Origin: Cupriavidus necator
GTDB lineage: Bacteria > Pseudomonadota > Gammaproteobacteria > Burkholderiales > Burkholderiaceae
Length of the DNA: 64,000 nucleotides
Assembly: GCA_022041995.1 (NCBI GenBank)
Contig: CP074381.1
Coordinates: forward strand, 620,001-684,000
Reading direction: 5' to 3'
The notes below the pieces were generated by a model, which worked only from the letters and a program-made list of their open reading frames with translations, was not told the origin of the DNA and did no database searches. Positions 37,364 to 49,682 of this stretch are shown here, one piece after another; the stretch's first letter is position 1; each line of letters starts with the position of its first letter. The position numbers and the translations under genes are program-made.

Positions 37364-38610
37364 GGAGGGGCTTCCTTGTTGTGCCTGGCGAGGGCAGGGG
37401 TGGCGGCCCGGGGCGGGCCGCCATGGTCGGACAGCAGCGTCTCGAGCGCCAGCAGGCTGTCCAGGTTATGGGCCGGGCGCAGTGCGTCCACGTGCGGCAG
37501 GATGGCTTGCACGCCACGCGCCTGCGGGGTGAAGCCGGGGTAGCGCAGCAGCGGGTTGAGCCAGACGATGCGGTGCGCAAAGCGGCGCAGCCGTGCCATT
37601 TCGTCGCCCAGCAGGTCGATATGCTCGTGGTCCAGGCCGTCGGTGACCAGCAGCACGGTGGCGCGCCCGGACAGCGTGCGCCGCGCCCAGTGGCGGTTGA
37701 AGCTGGCCAGCGCGGCGCCGATGCGGGTGCCGCCGGCCCAGTCGCGCACCTGGCCGGTGATCAGCGCGACGGCCTCGTCCGGGTCGCGTTCGCGCAGCGA
37801 TCGCGTGATGTTGGTCAGCCGCGTGCCGAACAGGAATACCGACAGCCGCTCGCGCGACTGCATCAGCGCATGGCAGAAATACAGCACCGCGCGCGAGTAC
37901 TGGCTCATCGAGCCGGAGATGTCCAGCAGCAGCACCACCGGCGGCTTGCGTTCGGCGTGCTTGCGGAATTTCCAGCGCAGCCACTCGCCATGCTGGCGCA
38001 CCGCCAGGCGCGCGCTGGCACGCAGGTCGGCATGGGTGCCGCAGGTGGCGGCGCGCAGGCGGCGGGTGCGCTGCAAGGCCAGGTGGGCGCGGCGCGTGCG
38101 CACCAGGTGCTGCAGCGCGCGCCATTCCTGCGCGGTCAGGGTTTCAAAGTCGCGCTGCGCCAGGCGTTCCTGGTCGGAGAAGGTCAGCGGCACGTGGACG
38201 CGCTCGGCTTCCGTCTGCGCGGGCCGCGATGGCGTTTCGGGCTGGCGGGCGGCCAAGGCATCGGCCAGCCGGTTGCTGCGCTTCGGCGGCGGCGCCCCGG
38301 CATCGACGCGCGGCAGCAGCAGCGCGCGCAGCTTGCCTTCCCAGTCGGGGTCGCGCCAGAACAGGTCGAAGGCGGCATCGAACAGCGGGCGCTGGTCGGG
38401 GCCGGACAGCACCAGTGCGGCCAGCGCGGCGCGCACCTCGTCGCGCTGGCCGATATCGACATGGCGCAGCGCCTGCAGCGCATCGACCGCATGGGCCGGC
38501 GACAGCGCGAAGCCGCCGTTGTGCAACAGCCGCATGAAGTGCGTGACGTTGCGCGCCAGCACCGGCAGGGCCGGTGCGGCAGGCCGTACCGCGGCGTGCA
38601 GCGTGGCCAT
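37354..38610 (-). CDS. coxE: CoxE-like VWA-domain protein
   Basis: This 418-residue protein of the CoxE family carries a von Willebrand A domain with metal-ion site PPVVLLLDISGSMSQYSRA and later VTDGLDHEHIDLLGDEMARL. In Oligotropha CoxE works with the AAA ATPase CoxD to mature the [CuSMo(O)OH] active site of CO dehydrogenase. The start at 38610 follows GAGGCTGAAG and lies two bases after the coxD stop, implying coupled translation and a CoxD-CoxE complex. Upstream in-frame residues are arginine-rich and not real. Confidence 0.92.
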   Translation of the reverse strand: MATLHAAVRPAAPALPVLARNVTHFMRLLHNGGFALSPAHAVDALQALRHVDIGQRDEVRAALAALVLSGPDQRPLFDAAFDLFWRDPDWEGKLRALLLPRVDAGAPPPKRSNRLADALAARQPETPSRPAQTEAERVHVPLTFSDQERLAQRDFETLTAQEWRALQHLVRTRRAHLALQRTRRLRAATCGTHADLRASARLAVRQHGEWLRWKFRKHAERKPPVVLLLDISGSMSQYSRAVLYFCHALMQSRERLSVFLFGTRLTNITRSLRERDPDEAVALITGQVRDWAGGTRIGAALASFNRHWARRTLSGRATVLLVTDGLDHEHIDLLGDEMARLRRFAHRIVWLNPLLRYPGFTPQARGVQAILPHVDALRPAHNLDSLLALETLLSDHGGPPRAATPALARHNKEAPPWK

Positions 38611-38612
38611 CT

Positions 38613-39509
38613 TCAGCCTCCCGGCGCGGCACCCGCCAGCAGCTCGGCCACGGTGGGGCCATCCACGCGCGCCAGGTCGTCCTGGTACTTGAGCAGCACG
38701 CCCAGCGTGTCGCGCACGGATTGCGGATCGAGCTCGGTCGCGCCCAGCGCGGACAGCGCGCGGCACCAGTCGATGGCCTCGGCGATGCCCGGCGCCTTGA
38801 ACAGGTCAATGCCGCGCAGCCGGTGGATAAAGTCGATCGCCTGCGCCTGCAGCGCTGCGGCGGCCTCAGGGGCGCGCGCGGCCACGATCTGCAGTTCGCG
38901 GTCGCGCTCCGGGTAGCCCATCCACTGGTACAGGCAGCGGCGCTTGAGGGCGTCGTGGACTTCGCGGGTGCGGTTGGAGGTGATCACGATCAGCGGCGGA
39001 CGCTCGGCGCGGATCACGCCGATCTCGGGGATCGACACCTGGAATTCGGACAGCACCTCCAGCAGGAAGGCCTCGAAGGGCTCGTCGGCGCGGTCGATCT
39101 CGTCGATCAGCAGCACGCGCGGCACGCCCGGCGCGGCCGGGTCGGGCAGCAGCGCTTCCAGCAGCGGGCGCTTGAGCAGGAAGTCGTCATGGTAGAGCGA
39201 CTGCGCCTCGGGCCGCTCGCCGCGAGCCTCGGCCAGGCGCAGCGCCATGATCTGGCGCGGGTAGTCCCATTCGTACAGCGCGCTGGCGGCGTCCAGCCCT
39301 TCATAGCATTGCAGCCGCAGCAGCCGCGTGCCGAGCACGCCCGCCATCGCCTGCGCCATGGCGGTCTTGCCGACGCCGGGCTCGCCTTCCAGGAACAGCG
39401 GCCGCTGCATGCGCATGGCGAGATAGAGCACCGTGGCGGTTTCGCGGTCGGCGAAGTATTGCTGGCGTTCCAGCTGGGCGATGGTGTCGTCGATGGAGGT
39501 GGGAAGCAT
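38613..39509 (-). CDS. coxD: CoxD/MoxR-type AAA+ ATPase
   Basis: This 298-residue AAA+ chaperone shows Walker A GEPGVGKTAMAQAMAG, Walker B VLLIDEIDRADEPFEAFLLE and sensor 1 LIVITSNRTREVHDALKRRC. The next segment, YQWMGYPERDRELQIV, is typical of the MoxR/CoxD group. CoxD is needed to sulphurate and copper-load the CO-dehydrogenase active site in Oligotropha. Here it probably matures the CoxL-like subunit. A 175-base gap with an inverted repeat separates it from coxM. Confidence 0.92.
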   Translation of the reverse strand: MLPTSIDDTIAQLERQQYFADRETATVLYLAMRMQRPLFLEGEPGVGKTAMAQAMAGVLGTRLLRLQCYEGLDAASALYEWDYPRQIMALRLAEARGERPEAQSLYHDDFLLKRPLLEALLPDPAAPGVPRVLLIDEIDRADEPFEAFLLEVLSEFQVSIPEIGVIRAERPPLIVITSNRTREVHDALKRRCLYQWMGYPERDRELQIVAARAPEAAAALQAQAIDFIHRLRGIDLFKAPGIAEAIDWCRALSALGATELDPQSVRDTLGVLLKYQDDLARVDGPTVAELLAGAAPGG

Positions 39510-39552
39510 GAGGTTCTTTCTGTGCCGGTGCGCCTTGCACGCCGACGGTTTG

Positions 39553-39658
39553 CTCCCCTCTCCCGCACGGCGGGAAAGGAGCGGGGGTGAGGGCGCTCAC
39601 TTCGCAGAGGCGCCGGCCCTCACTCCCAGCCCCTCCCCCGCGGTGCGGAAGAGGGGAG
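39553..39658. repeat. imperfect inverted repeat between coxM and coxD
   Basis: CTCCCCTCTCCCGCACGG...GGTGAGGGC (39553-39594) is mirrored by GCCCTCACTCCC...GAGGGGAG (39616-39658), with about 41-base arms and a 21-base centre. Repeats of this CCCTCTCCCGC/GCGGGAGAGGG kind are scattered in beta- and gamma-proteobacterial genomes. As RNA it would form a strong hairpin inside the cox operon and could attenuate or stabilise the transcript. Confidence 0.8.
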
Positions 39659-39684
39659 ACCACAATGGGAAAGGTGAAGCGCCA

Positions 39685-40485
39685 CTAGCTCTTCACCGCC
39701 GCCTCCACCGCCCGTGCCGCCAGTATCGGGATCAAATGCGCCCGGTACTCCGCCGACGCATGCAGGTCGGCGTTCAGCTTCGACGCATCGACCTTCACGC
39801 CACGCGCCGCCTGCGCGGTGAAGCTGGCCGACAGCGCCTGCTCCAGCGGCTGGCAGCGGAACACGCTGTCGGCCGCGCCTGTCACCGCCACGCGCACCGT
39901 GTTGCCGGTCCGCGCCACCATCACGCCCACCAGCGCAAAGCGCGAGGCCGGGTTGCGGAACTTGGCGTAGGCAGCCTGCTCCGGGATCGGGAAGCGCACC
40001 GCGGTGATCAGCTCGTCCGGTTCCAGCGCGGTTTCATAGAGGCCCTTGAAGAAGTCGTCGGCGGCGATGGTGCGGCGGTCGGTGACCACGGTCGCTCCCA
40101 GCCCCAGCACAGCAGCGGGATAGTCGGCAGCGGGATCGTCATTGGCGAGCGCGCCGCCGATGGTGCCCATGGCGCGCACCTGGCGGTCGCCGATGCCGCC
40201 GGCCAGTGCCGCCAGCGCCGGGATGCGCTGGCGCACCTCGGCATGCTCGGCCACATCGGCATGGCGCGCAGCGGCGCCGACCACGATCTCATTGCCTTCG
40301 ACGCGGATCTCGGCCATGCCGGGAATGCGCGCCACGTCCACCAGCACGGAGGGCGCGGCCAGCCGCAGTTTCATCGCGGCCAGCAGGCTCTGGCCGCCGC
40401 CGAGGAACTTGGCGTCGGGATCGGCCTTGAGCGTGGCCACGGCCGCCTTGGCATCCGCGGCGCGTTCAAAATTGAATGCGTACAT
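39685..40485 (-). CDS. coxM: CoxM-like FAD-binding subunit of CO dehydrogenase family
   Basis: This 266-residue flavoprotein subunit passes electrons from the iron-sulphur subunit to an acceptor. It starts MYAFNFERAADAKAAVATL. The two FAD motifs are visible: FLGGGQSLLAAMKLRLA near residues 33-49 and TIGGALANDDPAADYPAAVL near 111-130. The C-terminal CO_deh_flav_C part includes ISAVRFPIPEQAAYAKFRNP-like sequence. It lies 27 bases after coxL. Confidence 0.93.
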   Translation of the reverse strand: MYAFNFERAADAKAAVATLKADPDAKFLGGGQSLLAAMKLRLAAPSVLVDVARIPGMAEIRVEGNEIVVGAAARHADVAEHAEVRQRIPALAALAGGIGDRQVRAMGTIGGALANDDPAADYPAAVLGLGATVVTDRRTIAADDFFKGLYETALEPDELITAVRFPIPEQAAYAKFRNPASRFALVGVMVARTGNTVRVAVTGAADSVFRCQPLEQALSASFTAQAARGVKVDASKLNADLHASAEYRAHLIPILAARAVEAAVKS

Positions 40486-40512
40486 GTCGGTTTCCTTTGC
40501 GGTGTGCGTGGG

Positions 40513-42887
<2,375 letters not shown>

Positions 42888-42899
42888 GGCCGGTTCCCC

Positions 42900-43397
42900 T
42901 TATTCCGCGCTGGCGGTGGTGCCCTGCATGGCCGCCTGGCCCTGCTGCACTGCGCGCACGATATTGTGGTAGCCCGTGCAGCGGCACAGGTTGCCTTCCA
43001 GGTGCGCGCGGATGGTGGCGGCGTCGGCGCCGGGGTGTTCCTGCACCAGCGCGGTGGCGCTCATCACCATGCCGGGCGTGCAGAAGCCGCATTGCAGGCC
43101 GTGGCATTCGCGGAAGGCTTCCTGCATCGGGTGCAGGCCGTTGCCGGCCTTGTCGCCGGCGAGGCCCTCAATGGTGGTCACGGCGGCGCCGTCGGCCTGG
43201 ACCGCGAGGATATTGCACGACTTGACCGCCCGGCCGTCCAGGTGGACCGTGCAGGCGCCGCACTGCGCGGTGTCGCAGCCGACGTGGGTGCCGGTCAGGC
43301 GCAACTGTTCGCGCAGGAACTGGACCAGGAGGGTGTTGGGTTCTACCTGTGCGTCAACGGGCTTGCCGTTGACCGTCAGGCGGATCGGAATCGCCAT
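42900..43397 (-). CDS. coxS: CoxS-like [2Fe-2S] subunit of CO dehydrogenase family
   Basis: This 165-residue iron-sulphur subunit carries two [2Fe-2S] clusters. The plant-ferredoxin-like cluster is [20 protein letters not shown] plus the following SC, and the second is [13 protein letters not shown] with [15 protein letters not shown]. The start at 43397 follows GGAGACAAGC and gives [20 protein letters not shown], the standard N-terminus; upstream in-frame residues are spurious. It is the first gene of the minus-strand operon, 12 bases before coxL. Confidence 0.95.
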   Translation of the reverse strand: MAIPIRLTVNGKPVDAQVEPNTLLVQFLREQLRLTGTHVGCDTAQCGACTVHLDGRAVKSCNILAVQADGAAVTTIEGLAGDKAGNGLHPMQEAFRECHGLQCGFCTPGMVMSATALVQEHPGADAATIRAHLEGNLCRCTGYHNIVRAVQQGQAAMQGTTASAE

Positions 43398-43734
43398 GCT
43401 TGTCTCCATGTGGGGTGGACGCGCATGACCAATTGCCCGAAATCCCGAAAGCAACTGCGCGGGACTGGCCACGACGCGGTACTGCCGCTTAAGACGGCTA
43501 TAGGACGGCTAATTCGTGATATTGGTGCTGCCGCTGCAACTGCCGAAGGTGCGCCAGCGCACGCGGCGTTTGGCGTAGATGCTGGCGCAATTGCCACGGC
43601 CGGCGAACGATCGGCCGCAACAGGCTCTAACAGTTAATCACAAATCCAGCACAGGTGCCATGTGGTTTGCCCGCGCCCCGTTCGGGGCACAGCAGCTAGA
43701 ATGAGCCGCGCCCACTGGCACCCGCCACCCTTAC
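43398..43734. other. divergent intergenic region between coxS and yqaA-like gene
   Basis: This 337-base region should contain the cox operon promoter. It has a short direct repeat GACGGCTA (about 43,493-43,508) separated by TAG and an AT-richer stretch near 43,508-43,530 and 43,628-43,645. I see no clear -35/-10 pair, no sigma-54 site and no gene. Confidence 0.45.
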
Positions 43735-44313
43735 ATGGAAGCCTTCTTCAACTGGCTGTTTGAAACCGTTGCCCTGCCCAAGGTGGGCCTGCCCGCGATC
43801 TTTGTGGTCAGCCTGATCTCGGCCACGCTGCTGCCGCTGGGCTCGGAGCCGGCGGTGTTCGGCTACGTCAAGCTCAACCCGGAGATGTTCTGGCCGGCGA
43901 TTGTGGTGGCCACCGCCGGCAACACCGTGGGCGGCGCCATCGACTGGTGGCTGGGCTATGCCGCCAAGCTGGCGCTGGTGCGCTACCACAAGCGGCGCCG
44001 GGCGCGCGAGCACGACATTGAGCACCTGGAGCACCGCAAGCACGCGCGCAAGCCGCCCAAGCCCAAGCTCGACGCGCGCTACTTCCGGTGGATGCGCCGG
44101 CTTGGGCCGCCCACGCTGCTGTTTTCGTGGCTGCCTGGAATTGGTGATCCATTGTGCACTTTGGCCGGTTGGCTGCGCCTCTCATTCTGGCCCAGCCTGG
44201 CCTGGATGGCGGTCGGCAAATTCATCCGCTACCTGTTCATGACCGCCAGCCTGTTGTGGATCCCGGACAGCTTTTGGCACAACATTGCCCAAACCTTCAA
44301 GGCCTGGTTCTGA
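43735..44313 (+). CDS. YqaA/DedA-related membrane protein
   Basis: This 192-residue inner-membrane protein of the YqaA branch of the SNARE-associated/VTT (DedA) superfamily has a first helix pair LPAIFVVSLISATLLPLGSE. The re-entrant, conserved VATAGNTVGGAIDWWLGYAA is followed by a basic loop KRRRAREHD...KPPKPKLD. The second half is LGPPTLLFSWLPGIGDPLC, then helices to the end. Proteins of this group may move lipids between leaflets. It is transcribed away from the cox operon; no partner is apparent. Confidence 0.85.
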   Translation: MEAFFNWLFETVALPKVGLPAIFVVSLISATLLPLGSEPAVFGYVKLNPEMFWPAIVVATAGNTVGGAIDWWLGYAAKLALVRYHKRRRAREHDIEHLEHRKHARKPPKPKLDARYFRWMRRLGPPTLLFSWLPGIGDPLCTLAGWLRLSFWPSLAWMAVGKFIRYLFMTASLLWIPDSFWHNIAQTFKAWF

Positions 44314-44493
44314 TCCGGTGCGCTGCCGGCACCACCGTGGAGCGTCGTTGGCAGGCTGAAAAGTCGCCTAATCCCTTGTTCCAACAAGGATTCCTCGATG
44401 TTGCGGTGCGGCGAAACCGGGCCTTGCAGTACAATCGCCCTTTAATGAACGATTCGCGCACAGTCCCCGTGCGCAGCAGGAAGCGGTCCCCCA

Positions 44494-47400
44494 ATGAACG
44501 CCCCACTCGTGCTCGACGCCAAGCTCGCCGCGCAGGACGCCCCGCCGCGCCTGCGTGAAATCCCCTATAACTACACGTCCTTCTCGGACCGCGAGATTGT
44601 CATCCGCCTGCTGGGCGAGGAAGCCTGGCGCATCCTGGACGAACTGCGCAGCGAACGCCGCACCGGCCGCTCCGCGCGCATGCTGTACGAGGTGCTGGGC
44701 GATATCTGGGTGGTTCGCCGCAATCCCTACCTGCAGGACGACCTGCTGGAAAATCCCAAGCGCCGCCAAATGCTGGTCAGCGCGCTGCACCACCGCCTGA
44801 ACGAGATCGAGAAGCGCCGCGCCGCCGACCGTGCCGAGCACGCCGAGCCCGCGGCCGAGGACCGCTCGCACCGCGTGGAGCAGCTGGTCGCCTTCGCCAA
44901 GCAGGCGATCGAGGACTTCAAGAACGAATTCGCCGCGGCCTATGACCTGCGCAAGCGCGCCCAGCGCGTGCTGGGCCGGGTCACGCAGAAGGACAACATC
45001 AAGTTCGACGGCTTGTCGCGCGTCTCGCACGTGACCGACGCCACCGACTGGCGCGTGGAATACCCGTTCGTCGTACTGACCCCGGATACCGAGGAAGAGA
45101 TCGCCGGCCTGGTCAAGGGCTGCTTCGAGCTGGGCCTGACCATCATCCCGCGCGGGGGCGGCACCGGCTATACCGGCGGCGCCGTGCCGCTGACGCCGAT
45201 GAGCGCGGTGATCAATACCGAGAAGCTGGAGCAGCTGGGGCCGGTCGAGCAGACCGACCTGCCGGGCGTGTCGCACAAGGTGGCGACCATTTTCTCCGGC
45301 GCCGGCGTGGTGACGCGCCGCGTGGCCGATGCCGCCGACAAGGCTGGCCTGGTGTTCGCGGTCGACCCGACTTCGATCGATGCCTCGTGCATCGGCGGCA
45401 ACGTCGCCATGAACGCGGGCGGCAAGAAGGCCGTGCTGTGGGGCACCGCGCTGGACAACCTGGCCTGGTGGCGCATGGTGGACCCGGAAGGCAACTGGCT
45501 GGAAATCACCCGGCTGGACCACAACCTGGGCAAGATCCACGACGTGCCGGTGGCCACCTTCGAACTGAAGTGGTCGGACGGCAACCGCGCCCCGGGCGAG
45601 AAGGTGCTGCGCACCGAGACGCTGGCCATCGAGGGCCGCAAGTTCCGCAAGGAAGGCCTGGGCAAGGACGTCACCGACAAATTCCTGGCCGGCCTGCCCG
45701 GCGTGCAGAAGGAAGGCTGCGACGGCATCATCACCAGCGCGCGCTGGATCCTGCACCGCATGCCGAAGCACATCCGCACCGTGTGCCTTGAGTTCTTCGG
45801 CCAGGCGCGCGACGCCATCCCCAGCATCGTCGAGATCAAGGACTACCTCGACGCCGAGACCAAGAAGCCCGGCGGCGCCATCCTGGCGGGCCTGGAACAC
45901 CTGGACGAGCGCTACCTGCGCGCGGTCGGCTACGCCACCAAGAGCAAGCGCAACGCTTTCCCGAAGATGGTGCTGATCGGCGATATCGTCGGCGACGATG
46001 AAGACGCCGTGGCGCGCGCCACCTCGGAAGTGATCCGCATGGCCAACGGCAAGAGCGGCGAAGGCTTTATCGCCGTCAGCCCCGAGGCGCGCAAGAAATT
46101 CTGGCTGGACCGCTCGCGCACCGCCGCGATTGCGAAGCACACCAACGCCTTCAAGATCAATGAAGACGTGGTGATCCCGCTCAATCGCATGGGCGAGTAC
46201 ACCGACGGCATCGAGCGCATCAATATCGAGCTGTCGATCAAGAGCAAGCTCAGGCTGGTCGATACGCTGGAAGCGTTCTTCGCGCGCGGCAACCTGCCGC
46301 TGGGCCGCAGCGACGACGCCAACGAGATTCCCAGCGCCGAACTGCTGGAAGACCGCGTGCAGCACGCGCTGACACTGCTGCGCGAGATCCGCGCGCGCTG
46401 GCGCTACCTGCAGGACCACATGGACGTGCCGCTGGCGCAGTCCAAGGCCTCGCTGATCGGGCATGGACTGGGCCTGCTGGGGCAGGAGTTCGAGGCGCGG
46501 CTGCAGCAGCAGCCGGACGCCACCGTGTTCCACCTGCTGCAGGACCGCACCATCCGCGTGTCGTGGAAGAACGAGATCCGCGCCGAGCTGCGCAAGATCT
46601 TCAACGGCGGCGAGTTCAAGCCAATCCTGGACGAAGCCCAGAAGATCCACAAGCAGGTGCTGCGCGGCCGCGTCTTCGTGGCGCTGCACATGCACGCCGG
46701 CGACGGCAACGTGCACACCAACATCCCGGTGAACTCCGACGACTACGACATGCTGCAGGACGCGCATCGCGCGGTGGCCCGCATCATGGCGCTGGCGCGT
46801 TCACTCGACGGCGTGATCTCGGGCGAGCACGGCATCGGCATCACCAAGCTGGAATTCCTTACCGAGGAAGAGATCGGCGACTTCCGTGCCTACAAGGCCA
46901 GGGTCGATCCGCAGGGCCGCTTCAACAAGGGCAAGCTCTTGCCCGGCGCCGACCTGCGCAATGCCTATACGCCGTCGTTCGGCCTGATGGGCATGAGTCG
47001 ATCATCATGCAGCAGAGCGACATCGGCGCCATTGCCGAGAGCGTCAAGGACTGCCTGCGCTGCGGCAAGTGCAAGCCGGTGTGCGCCACGCACGTGCCGC
47101 GCGCCAACCTGCTGTACAGCCCGCGCAACAAGATCCTGGCGACCTCGCTGCTGATCGAGGCCTTCCTGTATGAAGAGCAGACCCGCCGCGGCGTGTCGAT
47201 CAAGCATTGGGACGAGTTCTCCGACGTGGCCGACCACTGTACGGTCTGCCACAAGTGCGTGACGCCGTGCCCGGTCAAGATCGACTTCGGCGACGTGTCG
47301 ATGAACATGCGCAACCTGCTGCGCAAGATGGGGCAGAAGAAATTCAACCCCGGCACCGCGGCGTCGATGTTCTTCCTGAACGCCACCAGCCCCGAGACCA

Positions 47401-48465
47401 TCAACCTGACCCGCAAGGTCATGATCGACTGGGCTACAAGGCGCAGCGCCTGGGCAACGAGGTGCTGAAGAAGCTGGCGAAGAAGCAGACCGCGCATCCG
47501 CCCGCCACCGTGGGCAAGCCGCCGGTGCGCGAGCAGGTGATCCACTTCATCAACAAGAAGATGCCGGGCAACCTGCCCAAGAAGACCGCGCGCGCGTTGC
47601 TCGATATCGAAGACAACGAGATCGTGCCGATCATCCGCGACCCGAAGGCGACCACGCCGGAAACGGAAGCGGTGTTCTACTTCCCGGGCTGCGGCTCGGA
47701 GCGGCTGTTCTCGCAGGTCGGGCTGGCCACGCAGGCAATGCTCTGGCACGTCGGCGTGCAGACCGTGCTGCCGCCGGGCTACCTGTGCTGCGGCTATCCG
47801 CAGCGCGGCAACGGCCAGTACGACAAGGCCGAGAAGATCGTCACCGATAACCGCGTGCTGTTCCACCGCGTGGCCAATACGCTGAACTACCTCGACATCA
47901 AGACCGTGGTGGTCAGCTGCGGCACCTGCTACGACCAGCTCGCCGGCTATGAATTCGACAAGATCTTCCCGGGCTGCCGCATCATCGACATCCACGAATA
48001 CCTGCTCGAGAAAGGCGTCAAGCTAGAGGGCGTGACCGGTACGCGCTACATGTACCACGATCCCTGTCATACCCCGATCAAGACCATGGATCCGACCAAG
48101 CTGGTCAACGACCTGATGGGGGCAACACCGGACTGGGCAAGATCGAGAAGAACGAGCGCTGCTGCGGGGAATCCGGCACGCTCGCGGTGACGCGTCCGGA
48201 TATCTCGACCCAGGTCCGCTTCCGCAAGGAAGAGGAAATGACCAGGGGCGCTGACAACCTGCGCGCCGACGGCTTCACCGGCGACGTCAAGATCCTGACC
48301 AGCTGCCCGTCGTGCCTGCAGGGGCTGTCACGCTACAAGGAAGACGCTTCGGTGCAGGCTGACTACATCGTGATTGAGATGGCGAAGCACCTGTTGGGCG
48401 AGAACTGGATGCCCGAGTATGTCGCCAAGGCCAATGCCGGTGGTATTGAGCGGGTGCTGGTCTGA
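44494..48465 (+). pseudogene. large FAD-linked oxidase fused to Fe-S/CCG-domain oxidoreductase (DUF3683 family), three frame changes as read
   Basis: An N-terminal DUF3683-like region (about 1-170: [20 protein letters not shown]) precedes a PCMH FAD domain ([20 protein letters not shown], then [11 protein letters not shown]) and an FAD-oxidase C-terminal domain ([19 protein letters not shown]). A ferredoxin module follows ([24 protein letters not shown]), then two CCG domains (FYFPGCGSERL, GYLCCGYPQRG, CGTCYDQLAG, CCGESGTLAV, SCPSCLQGLSRY). This resembles D-lactate or glycolate dehydrogenases with the flavin and iron-sulphur parts in one chain. Frames change near 46,993, 47,431 and 48,118. 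Each is cured by one missing G or C, giving about 1,324 residues. The substrate is probably a 2-hydroxy acid; this is inferred. Confidence 0.85.
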
Positions 48466-48492
48466 CGCTGAGGTTCCGGCCGCGGGTTCCGG

Positions 48493-49536
48493 CTATTGGT
48501 AGCTCATCGTGAACGTCGCATTGGCGTTGGCGGACCCCGGCGTCACCGTGCCTGTACGCACATAGCGTGCCGCCAGCGGGATATTCATGGCGCCGGCGCC
48601 GGCCATGGTGCCGACGTTGAACTGGTTCAGGTTGCCGGCATTGGCGGAATCCGGTCCGTAACTGACCGGCGTGCCGTTGTAGAGAATCTGGTAGGCGACA
48701 CCGCCCGCACTGGATCCGGTGGCCAGCGACAGGCTGCTGCTGGTATTGCCGGGCTGCGCGGCATCGGTAAGGGTCATTGTGACCGCGGTGGCCCCGGTAC
48801 AGCTGAGCGAGATATTGAAGCCGGTTTGCCCGGCTGTCGCACCGGCGGCTGGCAAGGCCGAAGCGCTTATCGTCGGCATGTTCACCACCACTGACGTATT
48901 TTGTACCGTGCAGGCGGGCGCAACGATGTTGGTGCTGCCCGCCACCACAAGCTGGTTCACGGTCAGCGCGCCATAGCTGGCCTGGGCCAGCAGGCCTGGC
49001 AGGCTGATGGTGCCAGGCATCACGGGACCCGTCACGACGAGTTGCAGCCGGTAGCGCCCCATCGGGCCGTAGGGCGTCGGGCTGGGGTTGGGAACGGACA
49101 GTGAGGCCGGTGGCGAGACCAGCGCCGTGCTGTCGACGCTGGGGGAGCCGGAGAGCCAGTTCGCCCAGCCTGTCTTGATGCCGATGCCGCTCACGGGCGT
49201 CTGGTAAACGTTGCTGTATCCCGGCACGGGGACCATCGGGCTAGCGTAGCCCCAGTTCTGCGCGATGGTGCCCGTGCAGACAATGCTGGTGGGACCTGCG
49301 GTGACCCAGCTGGAATCGTACAGGATGCTGCCTACCGCGGTATTGCGGGGCACGCTGATCTGCACCGGCAATGAAATGGTCGCCGTGCCAAGCGCATTGC
49401 CGCCTGCGAAGCTGCAATCGGCGGCTGCCGGCGCAGACAGCAAAAGGGCCGGCAGCGCCAATGCGCAAAACGCGATGGGTATGCGCAATGGCTTGCGGAG
49501 GCGGTTTCTGGAAGGGTCGGACATGGCCGTTGACAT
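48493..49536 (-). CDS. fimbrial (type 1-like) adhesin/pilin protein
   Basis: This 347-residue secreted protein has a long signal region (RIPIAFCALALPALLLSAPAAA, cleaved before DCSF). An N-terminal receptor-like domain with paired cysteines (DCSFAGG and SIVCTGTIAQ) precedes a C-terminal pilin domain beginning APACTVQNTSVVVNMPTISA. It ends NANATFTMSYQ, whose alternating pattern and penultimate Tyr fit chaperone-usher donor-strand subunits. No usher or chaperone gene is adjacent, so it is an orphan. Start is ATG 49536 or ATG 49524; neither has a strong site. It is transcribed toward the oxidoreductase gene. Confidence 0.8.
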   Translation of the reverse strand: MSTAMSDPSRNRLRKPLRIPIAFCALALPALLLSAPAAADCSFAGGNALGTATISLPVQISVPRNTAVGSILYDSSWVTAGPTSIVCTGTIAQNWGYASPMVPVPGYSNVYQTPVSGIGIKTGWANWLSGSPSVDSTALVSPPASLSVPNPSPTPYGPMGRYRLQLVVTGPVMPGTISLPGLLAQASYGALTVNQLVVAGSTNIVAPACTVQNTSVVVNMPTISASALPAAGATAGQTGFNISLSCTGATAVTMTLTDAAQPGNTSSSLSLATGSSAGGVAYQILYNGTPVSYGPDSANAGNLNQFNVGTMAGAGAMNIPLAARYVRTGTVTPGSANANATFTMSYQ

Positions 49537-49682
49537 TGACGATGGAGGAAGAGCCAGTATTCCAGCCGTGGGAAGGTAATAAAATCGGACGTTACTTAAA
49601 ATGCCCGAATGCGGTGCCTGCGGCCTACCGCCCCGCGCGCTGCAGCACGGCCCCGCCATTCAACAATGGATAAATTCGTTTC

